A stretch of DNA of 19,221 bases from CALACW01 sp002431305 (lineage in GTDB: Bacteria; Bacillota; Clostridia; Oscillospirales; Acutalibacteraceae): contig CALACW010000119.1 in the NCBI GenBank assembly GCA_937890355.1, positions 1-19,221 on the forward strand, given 5' to 3'. A program made the translations under genes and the position numbers. The stretch's first letter is position 1, and each line of letters starts with the position of its first letter. The notes under the pieces were generated by a model. The model saw only the letters and a program-made list of their open reading frames with translations. It was not told where the DNA came from and did not search any database. Below, in pieces: positions 7,269-14,677 of this stretch.

Positions 7269-8033
7269 TTAATTTTTATCGTAAATCATTTTAAGACCGT
7301 CCAAAACCAGAGTCGGGTCTGAAATTATGTCCGTTTCGCAGTTTTTAATTATGTCCGGCGCGATTCCGCCCGTTGCGACGACGGTTTTGGTTTTTTCTCC
7401 GAGAGCCTTTTCAAGTCTTTTGCACATTCCGTCGAGCATTGCCGCCGTGCCGAGTACCGTTCCCGACTGCATGCTTGTAACAGTGTTTGTGCCTATGGGG
7501 CTGATTTCGTCCGCCATGGATATCGCGGGCAGCTGGCTTGTCATTTTGGACAGTGCGTCAAGCGAAATTCTGACTCCCGCGCTTATCGTACAGCCTCTGT
7601 AAACTCCGTTCGAGTCGACGACGCTGATTTTCGTCGCCGTACCGAGGTCGAGTACGAGCAGGGGCGTTTCGTATTTGCCCAGAGCGCCCACGGCTCCTGC
7701 CACAAGATCCGCACCGAGCTGCGCGGGGTTGTCGATTTTGATATTCAGTCCCGTTTTGACTCCGGGGCCGATTGTTTTCGCTCTCGTGCGAGTCAGCAGG
7801 TATATCGCGTCGCTTATCACGGCGGTAAGCTCCGGTACGACAGAGCCGATTATTGCTCCCGTACAGTCGGTGGCGTTCGCCTTGTGAAGCGATATGATCG
7901 CGGACATTTCGACGGCGTACTGTTCCGCCGTTCGCGCTCTGTCGGTCGCCGTTCGCGAAACGACTTCAAGTCTGCCGTCAATGTACAGTCCGAACGTGAC
8001 GTTGGTATTGCCTATGTCGACAGCTAAGATCAT
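7269..8033 (-). CDS. coaX: Type III pantothenate kinase
   Basis: It phosphorylates pantothenate, the first step of coenzyme A synthesis, in the cytoplasm. Length is 254 residues, usual for CoaX. Visible ASKHA-fold motifs are D6-IGNTN-V at the N-terminus (phosphate loop), GPGVKTGLNIKIDNP (90-103), GADL (108-111; D109 corresponds to the catalytic-region Asp of GAD) and D129-LGTATKISVVD, where most family members have DFGTATTFD. The GG-x-I/P-G segment reads G147-CTISAGVRISLDAL. These deviations are mild and the enzyme looks intact. GGAGGG (plus-strand 8040-8045) gives the start. A strong sigma-A-type promoter lies upstream. The next gene on the strand is an S-component transporter, suggesting uptake followed by phosphorylation of pantothenate. 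Confidence 0.95.
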   Translation of the reverse strand: MILAVDIGNTNVTFGLYIDGRLEVVSRTATDRARTAEQYAVEMSAIISLHKANATDCTGAIIGSVVPELTAVISDAIYLLTRTRAKTIGPGVKTGLNIKIDNPAQLGADLVAGAVGALGKYETPLLVLDLGTATKISVVDSNGVYRGCTISAGVRISLDALSKMTSQLPAISMADEISPIGTNTVTSMQSGTVLGTAAMLDGMCKRLEKALGEKTKTVVATGGIAPDIIKNCETDIISDPTLVLDGLKMIYDKN

Positions 8034-8080
8034 AACGATCCCTCCGTAGAAATATTATTCCGAATTTATCCGGTAAGCCT

Positions 8081-8109
8081 ATTATACATTGAAAAAAATA
8101 TTTTAACAA
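8081..8109 (-). promoter_or_regulatory. Sigma-A-type promoter for coaX
   Basis: Read on the minus strand: TTGTTA (8109-8104), a 17-base spacer, then TATAAT (8086-8081). The spacing is ideal and the -10 perfect. The leader to the coaX start is about 40 bases and includes the GGAGGG. Confidence 0.75.
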
Positions 8110-8116
8110 TAAAATA

Positions 8117-8139
8117 AACAACGAATTTTCAAAGTTGTT
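8117..8139. repeat. Inverted repeat between divergent coaX and proC promoters
   Basis: AACAAC at 8117-8122 and GTTGTT at 8134-8139 are perfect inverted 6-base arms separated by 11 bases. The right arm overlaps the first two bases of the proC -35 element, and the left arm lies eight bases outside the coaX -35. This is a plausible operator for a dimeric regulator, but it is short and in AT-rich DNA. Confidence 0.35.
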
Positions 8140-8166
8140 GAAAAATATTTTCATATAATATATAAT
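8138..8166 (+). promoter_or_regulatory. Sigma-A-type promoter for proC
   Basis: TTGAAA at 8138-8143, a 17-base spacer and TATAAT at 8161-8166. The predicted start of transcription near 8173 leaves a leader of about 40 bases with a GGTGAT ribosome binding site at 8201-8206. Confidence 0.78.
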
Positions 8167-8211
8167 CATATTGTATACAAGTTTTGATTTTAAGAATTTT
8201 GGTGATTGAAA

Positions 8212-9009
8212 ATGAAAACAATAGGATTTATCGGCGCGGGAAACATGGCTCGTCCGATTATAAGAAACACCGCAGAAAAGGGCGTTTTTAAAAAAAAGGA
8301 TATTTATGTCTATGACCCGAATACCGAGGCTCTTGATTCGTTCTGCGATTCTCTCGGAGTAAACGCGGTCGGGGAGGGGTTCATTGAGAAGAACTGCGAT
8401 GTTATCATGCTGTGCACGAAACCGCAGGTCTTTCCGTCGATTCTCCCCGCGATAGGCAAAACCGTAAAGGACAGGGACCCGCTGATAGTTTCCATAGCCG
8501 CGGGCAAGACGACGGAATATATAGCTTCGCTTCTCGGCTATGACGCAAAAATCGCGAGAATTTTCCCGAATCTCAATGCGGAGGTCTGCTCGGCGATATC
8601 GGCGTATACTTCTAGTTCGAGAGTATCGGACGAGGAACTCGCCGTCGTGGGAAAAATCTGCTCGTCGTACGGCGAGGCGGTAAAACTTCCGGAGGATAAA
8701 TTCTCCGTGTTCGGCGTTCTCGGCGGATGTGCGCCTGCGTATTCGTTCATGTTTATAGACGCTCTGTCAAAGTCGGGTGAAAAATACGGACTCGACAAGG
8801 AGACCGCGTTCAAAGCCGCCGTTCAGGTCGTACTCGGAAGCGCCGAGCTTTTAAAAGCCGGGGTCGGTGAGCCGGGCGAAATGGTAAAACGCGTATGTTC
8901 CCCGGGAGGTACGACGATAGAGGGTGTAAACGTTCTTGATTCGGACGGGCTGTACGCTCTTGTCGATAAGGCGTTCAAGGCTTCGTACGACAGGGACAAA
9001 CAGCTTTAA
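8212..9009 (+). CDS. proC: Pyrroline-5-carboxylate reductase
   Basis: The last enzyme of proline synthesis: it reduces 1-pyrroline-5-carboxylate with NAD(P)H in the cytoplasm. It has 265 residues, the usual length. The Rossmann motif IGFIGAGNMA is at residues 4-13; TKPQVF and VSIAAGKTTEYI follow; the catalytic C-terminal domain shows GGCAPAYSFMFIDAL (usually G-SGPAY) and the signature CSPGGTTIEGVNVL at about 229-242. The start is the ATG at 8212, five bases after GGTGAT; a TTG at 8206 in the same frame overlaps that site and is less likely. It begins a transcription unit with its own promoter, and the nfeD-like gene follows after 17 bases. Confidence 0.95.
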   Translation: MKTIGFIGAGNMARPIIRNTAEKGVFKKKDIYVYDPNTEALDSFCDSLGVNAVGEGFIEKNCDVIMLCTKPQVFPSILPAIGKTVKDRDPLIVSIAAGKTTEYIASLLGYDAKIARIFPNLNAEVCSAISAYTSSSRVSDEELAVVGKICSSYGEAVKLPEDKFSVFGVLGGCAPAYSFMFIDALSKSGEKYGLDKETAFKAAVQVVLGSAELLKAGVGEPGEMVKRVCSPGGTTIEGVNVLDSDGLYALVDKAFKASYDRDKQL

Positions 9010-9026
9010 AAAAGGAGCCGGTCTTT

Positions 9027-9458
9027 ATGATGACTTATATATGGATAGCCGTTTTTATCGTCGCGGTAGTCGTCGAATTTGCGACGGTTCAGCTCGTGTC
9101 GGTATGGTTTGCCGTCGGTGCGCTCGCCTCGTTCATTCTGTCGGTGTGCAGGGTCGATCAGCTGTGGATTCAGATAGCCGTTTTCACGCTGGTTTCGCTC
9201 GTATCGCTCATAGCGACGAGACCGCTTATTAAAAAACTTAATAAAAAAAACAAGCGCGAACCCACGAACGCCGACATGTATATAGGACTCGAGGGCGTCG
9301 TAACGGAAAAAATAGACGATATTGAATCAACCGGGCTTGTAAAGGTCAAGGGTTCCGTATGGTCGGCGAAAAGTCCGTCGGGCAAAACCATTCCCGCCGG
9401 CACAAGGGTTAAAGTACTTTCGATAGAGGGCGTAAAGCTTATCGTCGAGGAAATTTAA
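9027..9458 (+). CDS. NfeD-like membrane protein
   Basis: A short NfeD-type protein, 143 residues: two or three membrane segments in residues 1-66, a basic linker (KKLNKKNKR), then a C-terminal beta-rich OB-fold domain starting near ADMYIGLEGVVTEKI and ending with GTRVKVLSIEGVKLIVEE. It lacks the N-terminal ClpP-like protease domain of long NfeD proteins. NfeD proteins partner with SPFH proteins in membrane microdomains, and the next gene is one, 12 bases away. AAGGAG at 9012-9017 precedes the ATG by nine bases; a second ATG at 9030 is possible. Probably cotranscribed with proC, with no metabolic link that I can see. Confidence 0.9.
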   Translation: MMTYIWIAVFIVAVVVEFATVQLVSVWFAVGALASFILSVCRVDQLWIQIAVFTLVSLVSLIATRPLIKKLNKKNKREPTNADMYIGLEGVVTEKIDDIESTGLVKVKGSVWSAKSPSGKTIPAGTRVKVLSIEGVKLIVEEI

Positions 9459-9470
9459 GGAGGAAAAATC

Positions 9471-10403
9471 ATGGGAGCTTACATTGCAATTGCCGTAGTC
9501 GTATTACTTATTCTTGTTATAGTAATCGCGAATATTAAAATCGTACCGCAGTCAAAGGCGTACGTTGTCGAGCGTCTCGGCGCATATAAAGGTACGTGGC
9601 AGACGGGACTTCATATTAAAATACCTTTTATCGAGCGCGTAGCGAAGGTTGTGTCTTTAAAGGAAAAAGTCGCGGACTTCCCGCCCCAGCCCGTTATCAC
9701 AAAGGATAACGTAACCATGCAGATAGATACGGTCGTATTCTATCAGATAACAGACCCCAAACTCTTCACCTACGGCGTCGAACAGCCCGTATCGGCTATC
9801 GAAAACCTTACGGCGACGACGCTTCGTAATATCATAGGCGAAATGGAGCTTGACCACACTCTTACCTCCAGAGACGTTATAAATTCGAAAATCCGTGTAA
9901 TTCTCGATGAGGCGACAGACCCGTGGGGTATTAAGGTCAACAGAGTCGAGCTTAAAAACATCTTCCCGCCCAAAGAGATTCAGGACGCGATGGAAAAGCA
10001 GATGAAGGCAGAGCGCGAAAGACGTGAGTCGATTCTTAGAGCCGAGGGCGAAAAGGCGAGTCAGATACTCGTCGCCGAGGGTAAAAAAGAGTCGCAGATA
10101 CTCGCCGCGCAGGCTGACAAAGAGGCCGCCATTCTCCACGCGGAGGCTGTCAAGGCTTCTAAGATAAGAGAATCCGAGGGTGAAGCGGAGGCTATCATCA
10201 AAATTCAGCAGGCTAATGCGGAGGGTATCAGACTTATTAACGAAGCGAATCCCTCAAACGCCGTTCTTACGATAAAGAGTCTCGAATCTTTTGCAAAAGC
10301 CGCCGACGGCAAGGCAACGAAAATTATAATCCCTTCCGAGCTTCAGTCTCTTGCCGGACTTGCTTCAAGTGCGGCGGAGATGTTTAAGGATAAAGAGCAG
10401 TAA
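9471..10403 (+). CDS. SPFH/Band 7 (stomatin/paraslipin-like) membrane protein
   Basis: A 310-residue slipin of the QmcA/paraslipin type. One N-terminal membrane segment (about 3-22) is followed by the SPFH domain starting at IVPQSKAYVVERLGAY, with the family marks TGLHIKIPFIERV, DFPPQPVITKDNV and IDTVVFYQITDP. The segment EATDPWGIKVNRVELKNIFPP leads into a long Ala/Glu/Lys-rich coiled coil (about residues 170-250, containing repeated RAEGEKASQ-like units). The C-terminal part (KATKIIIPSELQSL) is also typical. Such proteins oligomerise into membrane rafts or cages with NfeD partners and influence proteases and membrane order. AAGGAGG lies seven bases before the start. No clear hairpin terminator is seen after the gene. 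Confidence 0.93.
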   Translation: MGAYIAIAVVVLLILVIVIANIKIVPQSKAYVVERLGAYKGTWQTGLHIKIPFIERVAKVVSLKEKVADFPPQPVITKDNVTMQIDTVVFYQITDPKLFTYGVEQPVSAIENLTATTLRNIIGEMELDHTLTSRDVINSKIRVILDEATDPWGIKVNRVELKNIFPPKEIQDAMEKQMKAERERRESILRAEGEKASQILVAEGKKESQILAAQADKEAAILHAEAVKASKIRESEGEAEAIIKIQQANAEGIRLINEANPSNAVLTIKSLESFAKAADGKATKIIIPSELQSLAGLASSAAEMFKDKEQ

Positions 10404-10442
10404 TTCAATTTTTATTAAATAAAAGGCGTGTAAAATTAACGC

Positions 10443-10471
10443 TTGTAAAAATATTTTAAATATTGTATTAT
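10443..10471 (+). promoter_or_regulatory. Promoter of the first foldase gene
   Basis: TTGTAA at 10443-10448, a 17-base spacer and TATTAT at 10466-10471. The leader, including ATAACTTGTATTA and GAAAGGCGT, closely resembles the leader of the second foldase gene. Confidence 0.65.
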
Positions 10472-10505
10472 ATAACTTGTATTACCTTATGAAAGGCGTA
10501 TTGTC

Positions 10506-12368
10506 ATGGACGATTTTGAGAAGAAGAACGAATTGGAAAACGGTTCGGCGGCAGAACTCTCCCCCGATACCGCGGACGAAAAAGAGCCCGCGCCGGTTTC
10601 GCAGGAGAGTTCGGAGAAGACTTCCGAGCCCGCTGAAGCCGATGCCGGTTTGAATGCCGAGGAAGCGGACGGCTCGCAGGATGAAAACGATTTGCAGGAA
10701 GTAAACGAGAAAGCATCCGCCGACGCGGTTTCGGATGAAAATTCCGCTCCCGCTCCCGTGTTTGAGTCCCAAGCTCAGCCGGAGGTTTCGCCCGAGTCCG
10801 ACGGCGAAAAGCCGAAAAAGAAAAAGAAGAAAACCGCTCTGATAGTTTCTCTTGCGGTAATGCTTGCGATTATAGTCGCGGGTCTTTGCGCGATAGTATG
10901 GTTTACTCAAGGGTCGTCGTCCTCGTCTGTCAAGTCGGATGAAACCGTCATGACCATAGGCGACGATAAATATACCGCAGGCGAATTCTATTTCTATTAT
11001 CTTAACTATTATTCGTACTACTATCAGTACATTCAGTACGGTTCGATAAGCGCGGATTCGATACGCGACGGAGCCATAAAAGAGATGGCTTACGTAAACA
11101 CCGTTTATAATGACGCGCAGAAGGACGGTATAACTCTTTCCGAGAGCGAGTATAAGGAGTATGTCACTGATTCGCTTGACTCTCTTTCCTCTCAGGCGGA
11201 GTCGGACGGCATTACCATGGCTGAGTATCTCGAAAAATACTACGGCAAGGGATTCAGCGAGGATATGCTCAAGTCGATTCTTGAAAAGAACGCCGTTGCA
11301 AATATCTATAAAGAGCGCAAGACAGACGAGGCGAAGGAATATTATACTTCAGACGAGGGTGTGGCAGAGATTCTTAAAGAGTATAACGATAACCGCAAGG
11401 ATTACGACCTTGCCGGGGTCGAATATTACTACTTCTCGGACGATACCGACGGTGCAAAGGCCGCCGATAAAGCGCAGAAGCTTATTGACGCTGTTAATAA
11501 CGGACAGACGTTTGCAAACGCGATTTACGATAATTTCAAGGGTGAGGATTATAAGTATTCGAGAGACGAATGCCCCTCAATTCCCAACGCTTCATACGAT
11601 AATCTTTCAAGTCTCTCCGACGACGTTGCCTCATGGGCGTTCGAAATCGATTCAAACGGCAACTATGTCAGAAAAGCGGGCGATATGAAATCGTTCGAGG
11701 CAAATTCAATGACGTACGTTTTCCGTATAAGCTCCGTTCCCGCAAAGGTTGAAACTCATCCCGTAACATACAGGGACATTCTCATTTCGGCTTCCGGTAC
11801 CGATGAAGAGTCGCTTATGAGCGCAAAGAGCGAGGCTAACACGATTTATAACGAATATAAAGCGCACGCGGACGAAAACGGCTATGACGCGGAGTACTTC
11901 GGCACTCTCGCCGCCGACAAATCGGCGGACAGCACGACGTCGTCAAACGGCGGACTTCACGAGAATGTATATTTCCCCGATTCGGCAAGTGATAAATGGG
12001 CGTTGGAGTCCGGCAGAAAACAGGGCGATATCGCCGTATTAAAGGGCGACGACGGATATCATGTCGTACTCTTTGATTCGACATCTTCATCTCCCGAGTG
12101 GATGAGCAGTATCACGTCCGTTCTTACCGATAAAAAGGTTGAGGATTTGTTTACCGGCGCGGAAAATGCCTCTGAAGACGCGGTCAAGGACGATACGGTC
12201 ATTGAAAAAGTCGTTGCGTCGGCACAGAATACGTTCAGCATTCTTAACTCCCAGGCGCAGAATCAGCAGGAGGCGCAGAATCAGCAGGGGGCGCAGGATC
12301 AGCAGGCTCAGGCGCAGGATCAGCAGGCTCAGGCGCAGAATCCGCAGGTTCAGGACGGAAATTCGTAA
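10506..12368 (+). CDS. Membrane-anchored SurA/PrsA-like foldase with degenerate parvulin domain
   Basis: A 620-residue protein. Residues 1-103 form a low-complexity acidic cytoplasmic region rich in Glu, Asp, Ser and Ala; then a Lys cluster (about 102-109), one membrane segment (110-134) and a large exported part. The exported part begins with a SurA/PrsA-like chaperone N-domain (GDDKYTAGEFYFYYLNYY), continues with helical segments, and has a parvulin-like region at about 418-522. There RHIL has become Y-R-D424-I-L, losing the first active-site His, while DGYHVVLF keeps the second, and SSNGGLHEN stands for the GG(D)L turn. The tail (about 583-616) is a Gln/Ala repeat. It is probably an extracytoplasmic folding chaperone with weak or no prolyl isomerase activity (inference). 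It is a paralogue of the next gene. No lipobox, unlike Bacillus PrsA. Confidence 0.8.
   Translation: MDDFEKKNELENGSAAELSPDTADEKEPAPVSQESSEKTSEPAEADAGLNAEEADGSQDENDLQEVNEKASADAVSDENSAPAPVFESQAQPEVSPESDGEKPKKKKKKTALIVSLAVMLAIIVAGLCAIVWFTQGSSSSSVKSDETVMTIGDDKYTAGEFYFYYLNYYSYYYQYIQYGSISADSIRDGAIKEMAYVNTVYNDAQKDGITLSESEYKEYVTDSLDSLSSQAESDGITMAEYLEKYYGKGFSEDMLKSILEKNAVANIYKERKTDEAKEYYTSDEGVAEILKEYNDNRKDYDLAGVEYYYFSDDTDGAKAADKAQKLIDAVNNGQTFANAIYDNFKGEDYKYSRDECPSIPNASYDNLSSLSDDVASWAFEIDSNGNYVRKAGDMKSFEANSMTYVFRISSVPAKVETHPVTYRDILISASGTDEESLMSAKSEANTIYNEYKAHADENGYDAEYFGTLAADKSADSTTSSNGGLHENVYFPDSASDKWALESGRKQGDIAVLKGDDGYHVVLFDSTSSSPEWMSSITSVLTDKKVEDLFTGAENASEDAVKDDTVIEKVVASAQNTFSILNSQAQNQQEAQNQQGAQDQQAQAQDQQAQAQNPQVQDGNS
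12252..12352 (+). repeat. In-frame tandem repeat encoding a Gln/Ala-rich tail
   Basis: Units of 18 bases (CAG AAT CAG CAG GAG GCG, then a near copy with GGG) are followed by two near-identical 21-base units (CAG GAT CAG CAG GCT CAG GCG) and a diverged last unit. They encode QNQQEA, QNQQGA, two QDQQAQA and QNPQVQ. The unit lengths are multiples of three, so slippage would change tail length without a frameshift. Confidence 0.85.
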
Positions 12369-12406
12369 ATTTTAAAACGTATTTCGGCATAATTTTCAAA
12401 AAATAC

Positions 12407-12435
12407 TTGTAAATTTTTTAGAAAAGTATTAAAAT
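12407..12435 (+). promoter_or_regulatory. Promoter of the second foldase gene
   Basis: TTGTAA at 12407-12412, a 17-base spacer and TAAAAT at 12430-12435. It lies in the 107-base gap after the first foldase gene, so the second gene can be expressed independently. The leader contains ATAACCTGTGTTA and GAAAGGTGT, echoing the first gene. Confidence 0.6.
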
Positions 12436-12475
12436 AACCTGTGTTAATTTCATTTCTGAAAGGTGTTTTTCCCAA

Positions 12476-14167
12476 ATGGATAAAAATTTAGAAAAAGAAA
12501 AAGAGCTTTACCGTAAGGAGCGTAAAGAACGTATCTCCAAAAACGCGAAAGCTAACGAAAAAGGATCGTCAAAGGGCAGGGATCATACCGCCGCGATAAG
12601 CAAGGTTCTTTCGTGGATATTCTGCATTGTTCTCGTCGGAGCTATCGTTGTAGGCGCCGTTGTTCAGTTCGGCGTTCCTCAGAAAGTACTCAAGGCTGTT
12701 AAGATTGACGGAAAATCATATTCCGCTGCAGAGTACGCATTCTACTATTCATCCGTATACAATTCATTCGCAAACTATTCAAAGAATTACGGCGCGACAT
12801 ATGCCGACGGCTTTGATTACAATCAGCCCGCCGAAAATCAGACTCATACGGATTCCGACGGCAACGAGGAAACCTTTGACAAGTATTTTGCAAAACTCGC
12901 CGTTGACAATATGGCGAACGTAAAGAGATACTACGCAAAAGCTCTCGAAAATAATATCGAGCTTACCGAAGAGGATAATGAGACTATCAATGAGGCTATG
13001 ACCCAGTTTGACTCTCAGCGCGAAAATTACTCCGTATCGAGCTATTTAAGCAAAATCTACGGCAGAGGAGTTACCGAGAGACTTTTCAAAAAAATCATTA
13101 CCGAACAGCAGTATGTTACCAGATTCAAAGACGTTAAGACTGAGGAATTCAACAACGATATCACCGCCGATAAAATCAATGCGGAGTATTCTGCAAATAA
13201 GAAGGACTACGACGTTGTAGATTTCAGATGGTACACAATCGATATCGATACGACGGCCGCAGACACGGATAAGGCAAAGAGCGACGCAGAGGCTAAGGCT
13301 GACGAGTTTATCGCAGCCGTTAAAGCCGACGGTAATACAGAGGACGCGTTTAAGAAGCAGGCTATCCTTTTCCTCGATAAGGATTCCGAGGATTATGAGT
13401 CCGATAAGGAGACTTATTCAAAGGACGGCGCTACCATCCTTCATAAGACAGATTACGCCACTGTTTCGTCATCTGTAAGCGAAGACGCTGCAAATTGGGT
13501 ATACTCCGTTGATGATAACGGCAATTATAACAGACCTGCCGGTGAAATGGCAAAGTATTCCACCGATGAATACGTTTATATAATCTATACTCTCGGCGCA
13601 CCCTATCAGGATACCGTTAAGCCTGTAAGCGTACGTCACATTCTCTGCGCATTCTCGACCGAGGGTACACAGGAGGTTCCGACCGATGAGCAGAAGCAGG
13701 CTGCTAAGGAGAAGGCGGAGAAAGTTCTCCAAAGCTACAAGGACGCACTTTCTCAGAGCGGTAAGGACTACGACGAAGACGCATTTGTAAATCTTGTTGC
13801 CGACAATTCCGACGATACCGGAACATCGAGCAAGGGCGGACTTATCGAGGACATGATAAACAACGACCAGTACGTAGCCGAATTTGAGGACTGGGCTTTT
13901 GCTGAGGGTAACTATGCCGGCGAGGCAAGAAAGACCGGCGACGTAGGCATTATCGAGACCGAGTACGGCTACCATGTTATGTACTTTGTAGGACAGGCTG
14001 ACGAACCCTCATGGTATACTACCATCAAGGATAAACTTGTAGATTCCGAGTCCGATAAGTACTGGGAGGATTTCGACGCTCAGTTCAGCGACGACGATGT
14101 TACAACCGTAGACTGGGTTAAGGACAGAGTTGTAGCCTCTCAGAATAAGAAGTTCGCACAAAATTAA
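12476..14167 (+). CDS. Membrane-anchored SurA/PrsA-like peptidyl-prolyl isomerase
   Basis: A 563-residue protein: a highly charged cytoplasmic N-terminus (Lys/Glu-rich, 1-40), one membrane segment (about 43-66), a SurA/PrsA-like N-domain (DGKSYSAAEYAFYY) and a parvulin domain at about 384-503. The parvulin core looks intact: SVRHILCAF with R387-H388, NLVADNSDDTGTSSKGGL for the loop with the GG turn, and ETEYGYHVMYFVG with the second His. It should catalyse cis-trans isomerisation of prolyl bonds in exported proteins while anchored outside the membrane. It shares layout with the preceding gene but lacks the acidic tail and Gln repeats. The start follows GAAAGGTG by 10 bases. A strong terminator follows. 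There is no lipobox. Confidence 0.88.
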   Translation: MDKNLEKEKELYRKERKERISKNAKANEKGSSKGRDHTAAISKVLSWIFCIVLVGAIVVGAVVQFGVPQKVLKAVKIDGKSYSAAEYAFYYSSVYNSFANYSKNYGATYADGFDYNQPAENQTHTDSDGNEETFDKYFAKLAVDNMANVKRYYAKALENNIELTEEDNETINEAMTQFDSQRENYSVSSYLSKIYGRGVTERLFKKIITEQQYVTRFKDVKTEEFNNDITADKINAEYSANKKDYDVVDFRWYTIDIDTTAADTDKAKSDAEAKADEFIAAVKADGNTEDAFKKQAILFLDKDSEDYESDKETYSKDGATILHKTDYATVSSSVSEDAANWVYSVDDNGNYNRPAGEMAKYSTDEYVYIIYTLGAPYQDTVKPVSVRHILCAFSTEGTQEVPTDEQKQAAKEKAEKVLQSYKDALSQSGKDYDEDAFVNLVADNSDDTGTSSKGGLIEDMINNDQYVAEFEDWAFAEGNYAGEARKTGDVGIIETEYGYHVMYFVGQADEPSWYTTIKDKLVDSESDKYWEDFDAQFSDDDVTTVDWVKDRVVASQNKKFAQN

Positions 14168-14177
14168 ATAAACAATT

Positions 14178-14212
14178 AAAATCCCGCGTAAAGAAGTGCG
14201 CGGGATTTTTGC
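14178..14212 (+). terminator. Hairpin terminator after the second foldase gene
   Basis: AAATCCCGCG at 14179-14188 pairs perfectly with CGCGGGATTT at 14199-14208 around a 10-base loop, followed by T residues. On the minus strand it is followed by a shorter T run, so it may also stop transcripts from the DUF4363 gene. Confidence 0.9.
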
Positions 14213-14311
14213 ATTTTCAAATGAATAATTATTGTTTCGGAACATGCGGATTTGTATTTTGTAACGCCCGAAAGTCAGCATCCGAGTATCGTAATTATTA
14301 TAGCATAATTT
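14213..14311. other. Intergenic spacer between convergent units
   Basis: About 100 bases between the foldase terminator and the end of the DUF4363 gene. I see no gene, no good hairpin and no repeat. A TATAAT on the minus strand (inside GCTATAATAATT) has no convincing -35 element. Confidence 0.6.
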
Positions 14312-14674
14312 TCAGAAAATACTCTGAACCGACAGTTTTTCCCCATCGCGTACGCCCGTCAGGAATCCGTGCGCATCGTCGAGCACGTCTTTGTAGTCCT
14401 CGCTTTGCGTTTTTGCGGCGTAGACGATATTGTTAATGTGCATTTCTATTTTGTCGACGTCCTCGTGTTTTAATAGAATTGCGAGAAGTTTTTTGTTCTT
14501 TTCCCACTCGCCGAAAAGATTCTGCGCACGGGAAAGTTCAAATTCGTTTTCATTTTCCATTTTCTCTATTTCCGTAATAGATGCTGTCAGAGTTCTGTCG
14601 GTATATACCGCGGAGCATATTGCTAGAGCGAGACAGAAAAACGGCAGAATTACCGCGGTTACGAGTCGTTTCAT
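14312..14674 (-). CDS. DUF4363 family protein
   Basis: A 120-residue protein with one N-terminal membrane segment or uncleaved signal (about 4-25) and an all-helical exported domain: ENEFELSRAQNLFGEWEKNKKLL, then HEDVDKIEMHINNIVYAA. This matches the DUF4363 family, which is often found after a DUF421 gene in Clostridia. It starts three bases after the DUF421 stop, with AAGGAACG at the end of that gene as the ribosome binding site, so the two are translated together. The function is unknown. The topology suggests that it sits on the outer face of the membrane that holds the DUF421 protein; a partnership is inferred from the pairing only. Confidence 0.85.
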   Translation of the reverse strand: MKRLVTAVILPFFCLALAICSAVYTDRTLTASITEIEKMENENEFELSRAQNLFGEWEKNKKLLAILLKHEDVDKIEMHINNIVYAAKTQSEDYKDVLDDAHGFLTGVRDGEKLSVQSIF

Positions 14675-14677
14675 ATG

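Noticed and set aside
13469..13975. 168-codon minus-strand open frame inside the second foldase gene
   Set aside because: It is fully antisense to a well-supported parvulin domain and its sequence shows no family features.
14213..14311. Possible minus-strand small RNA starting at a TATAAT and ending at the foldase terminator
   Set aside because: No acceptable -35 element, and AT-rich DNA makes a lone TATAAT unsurprising.
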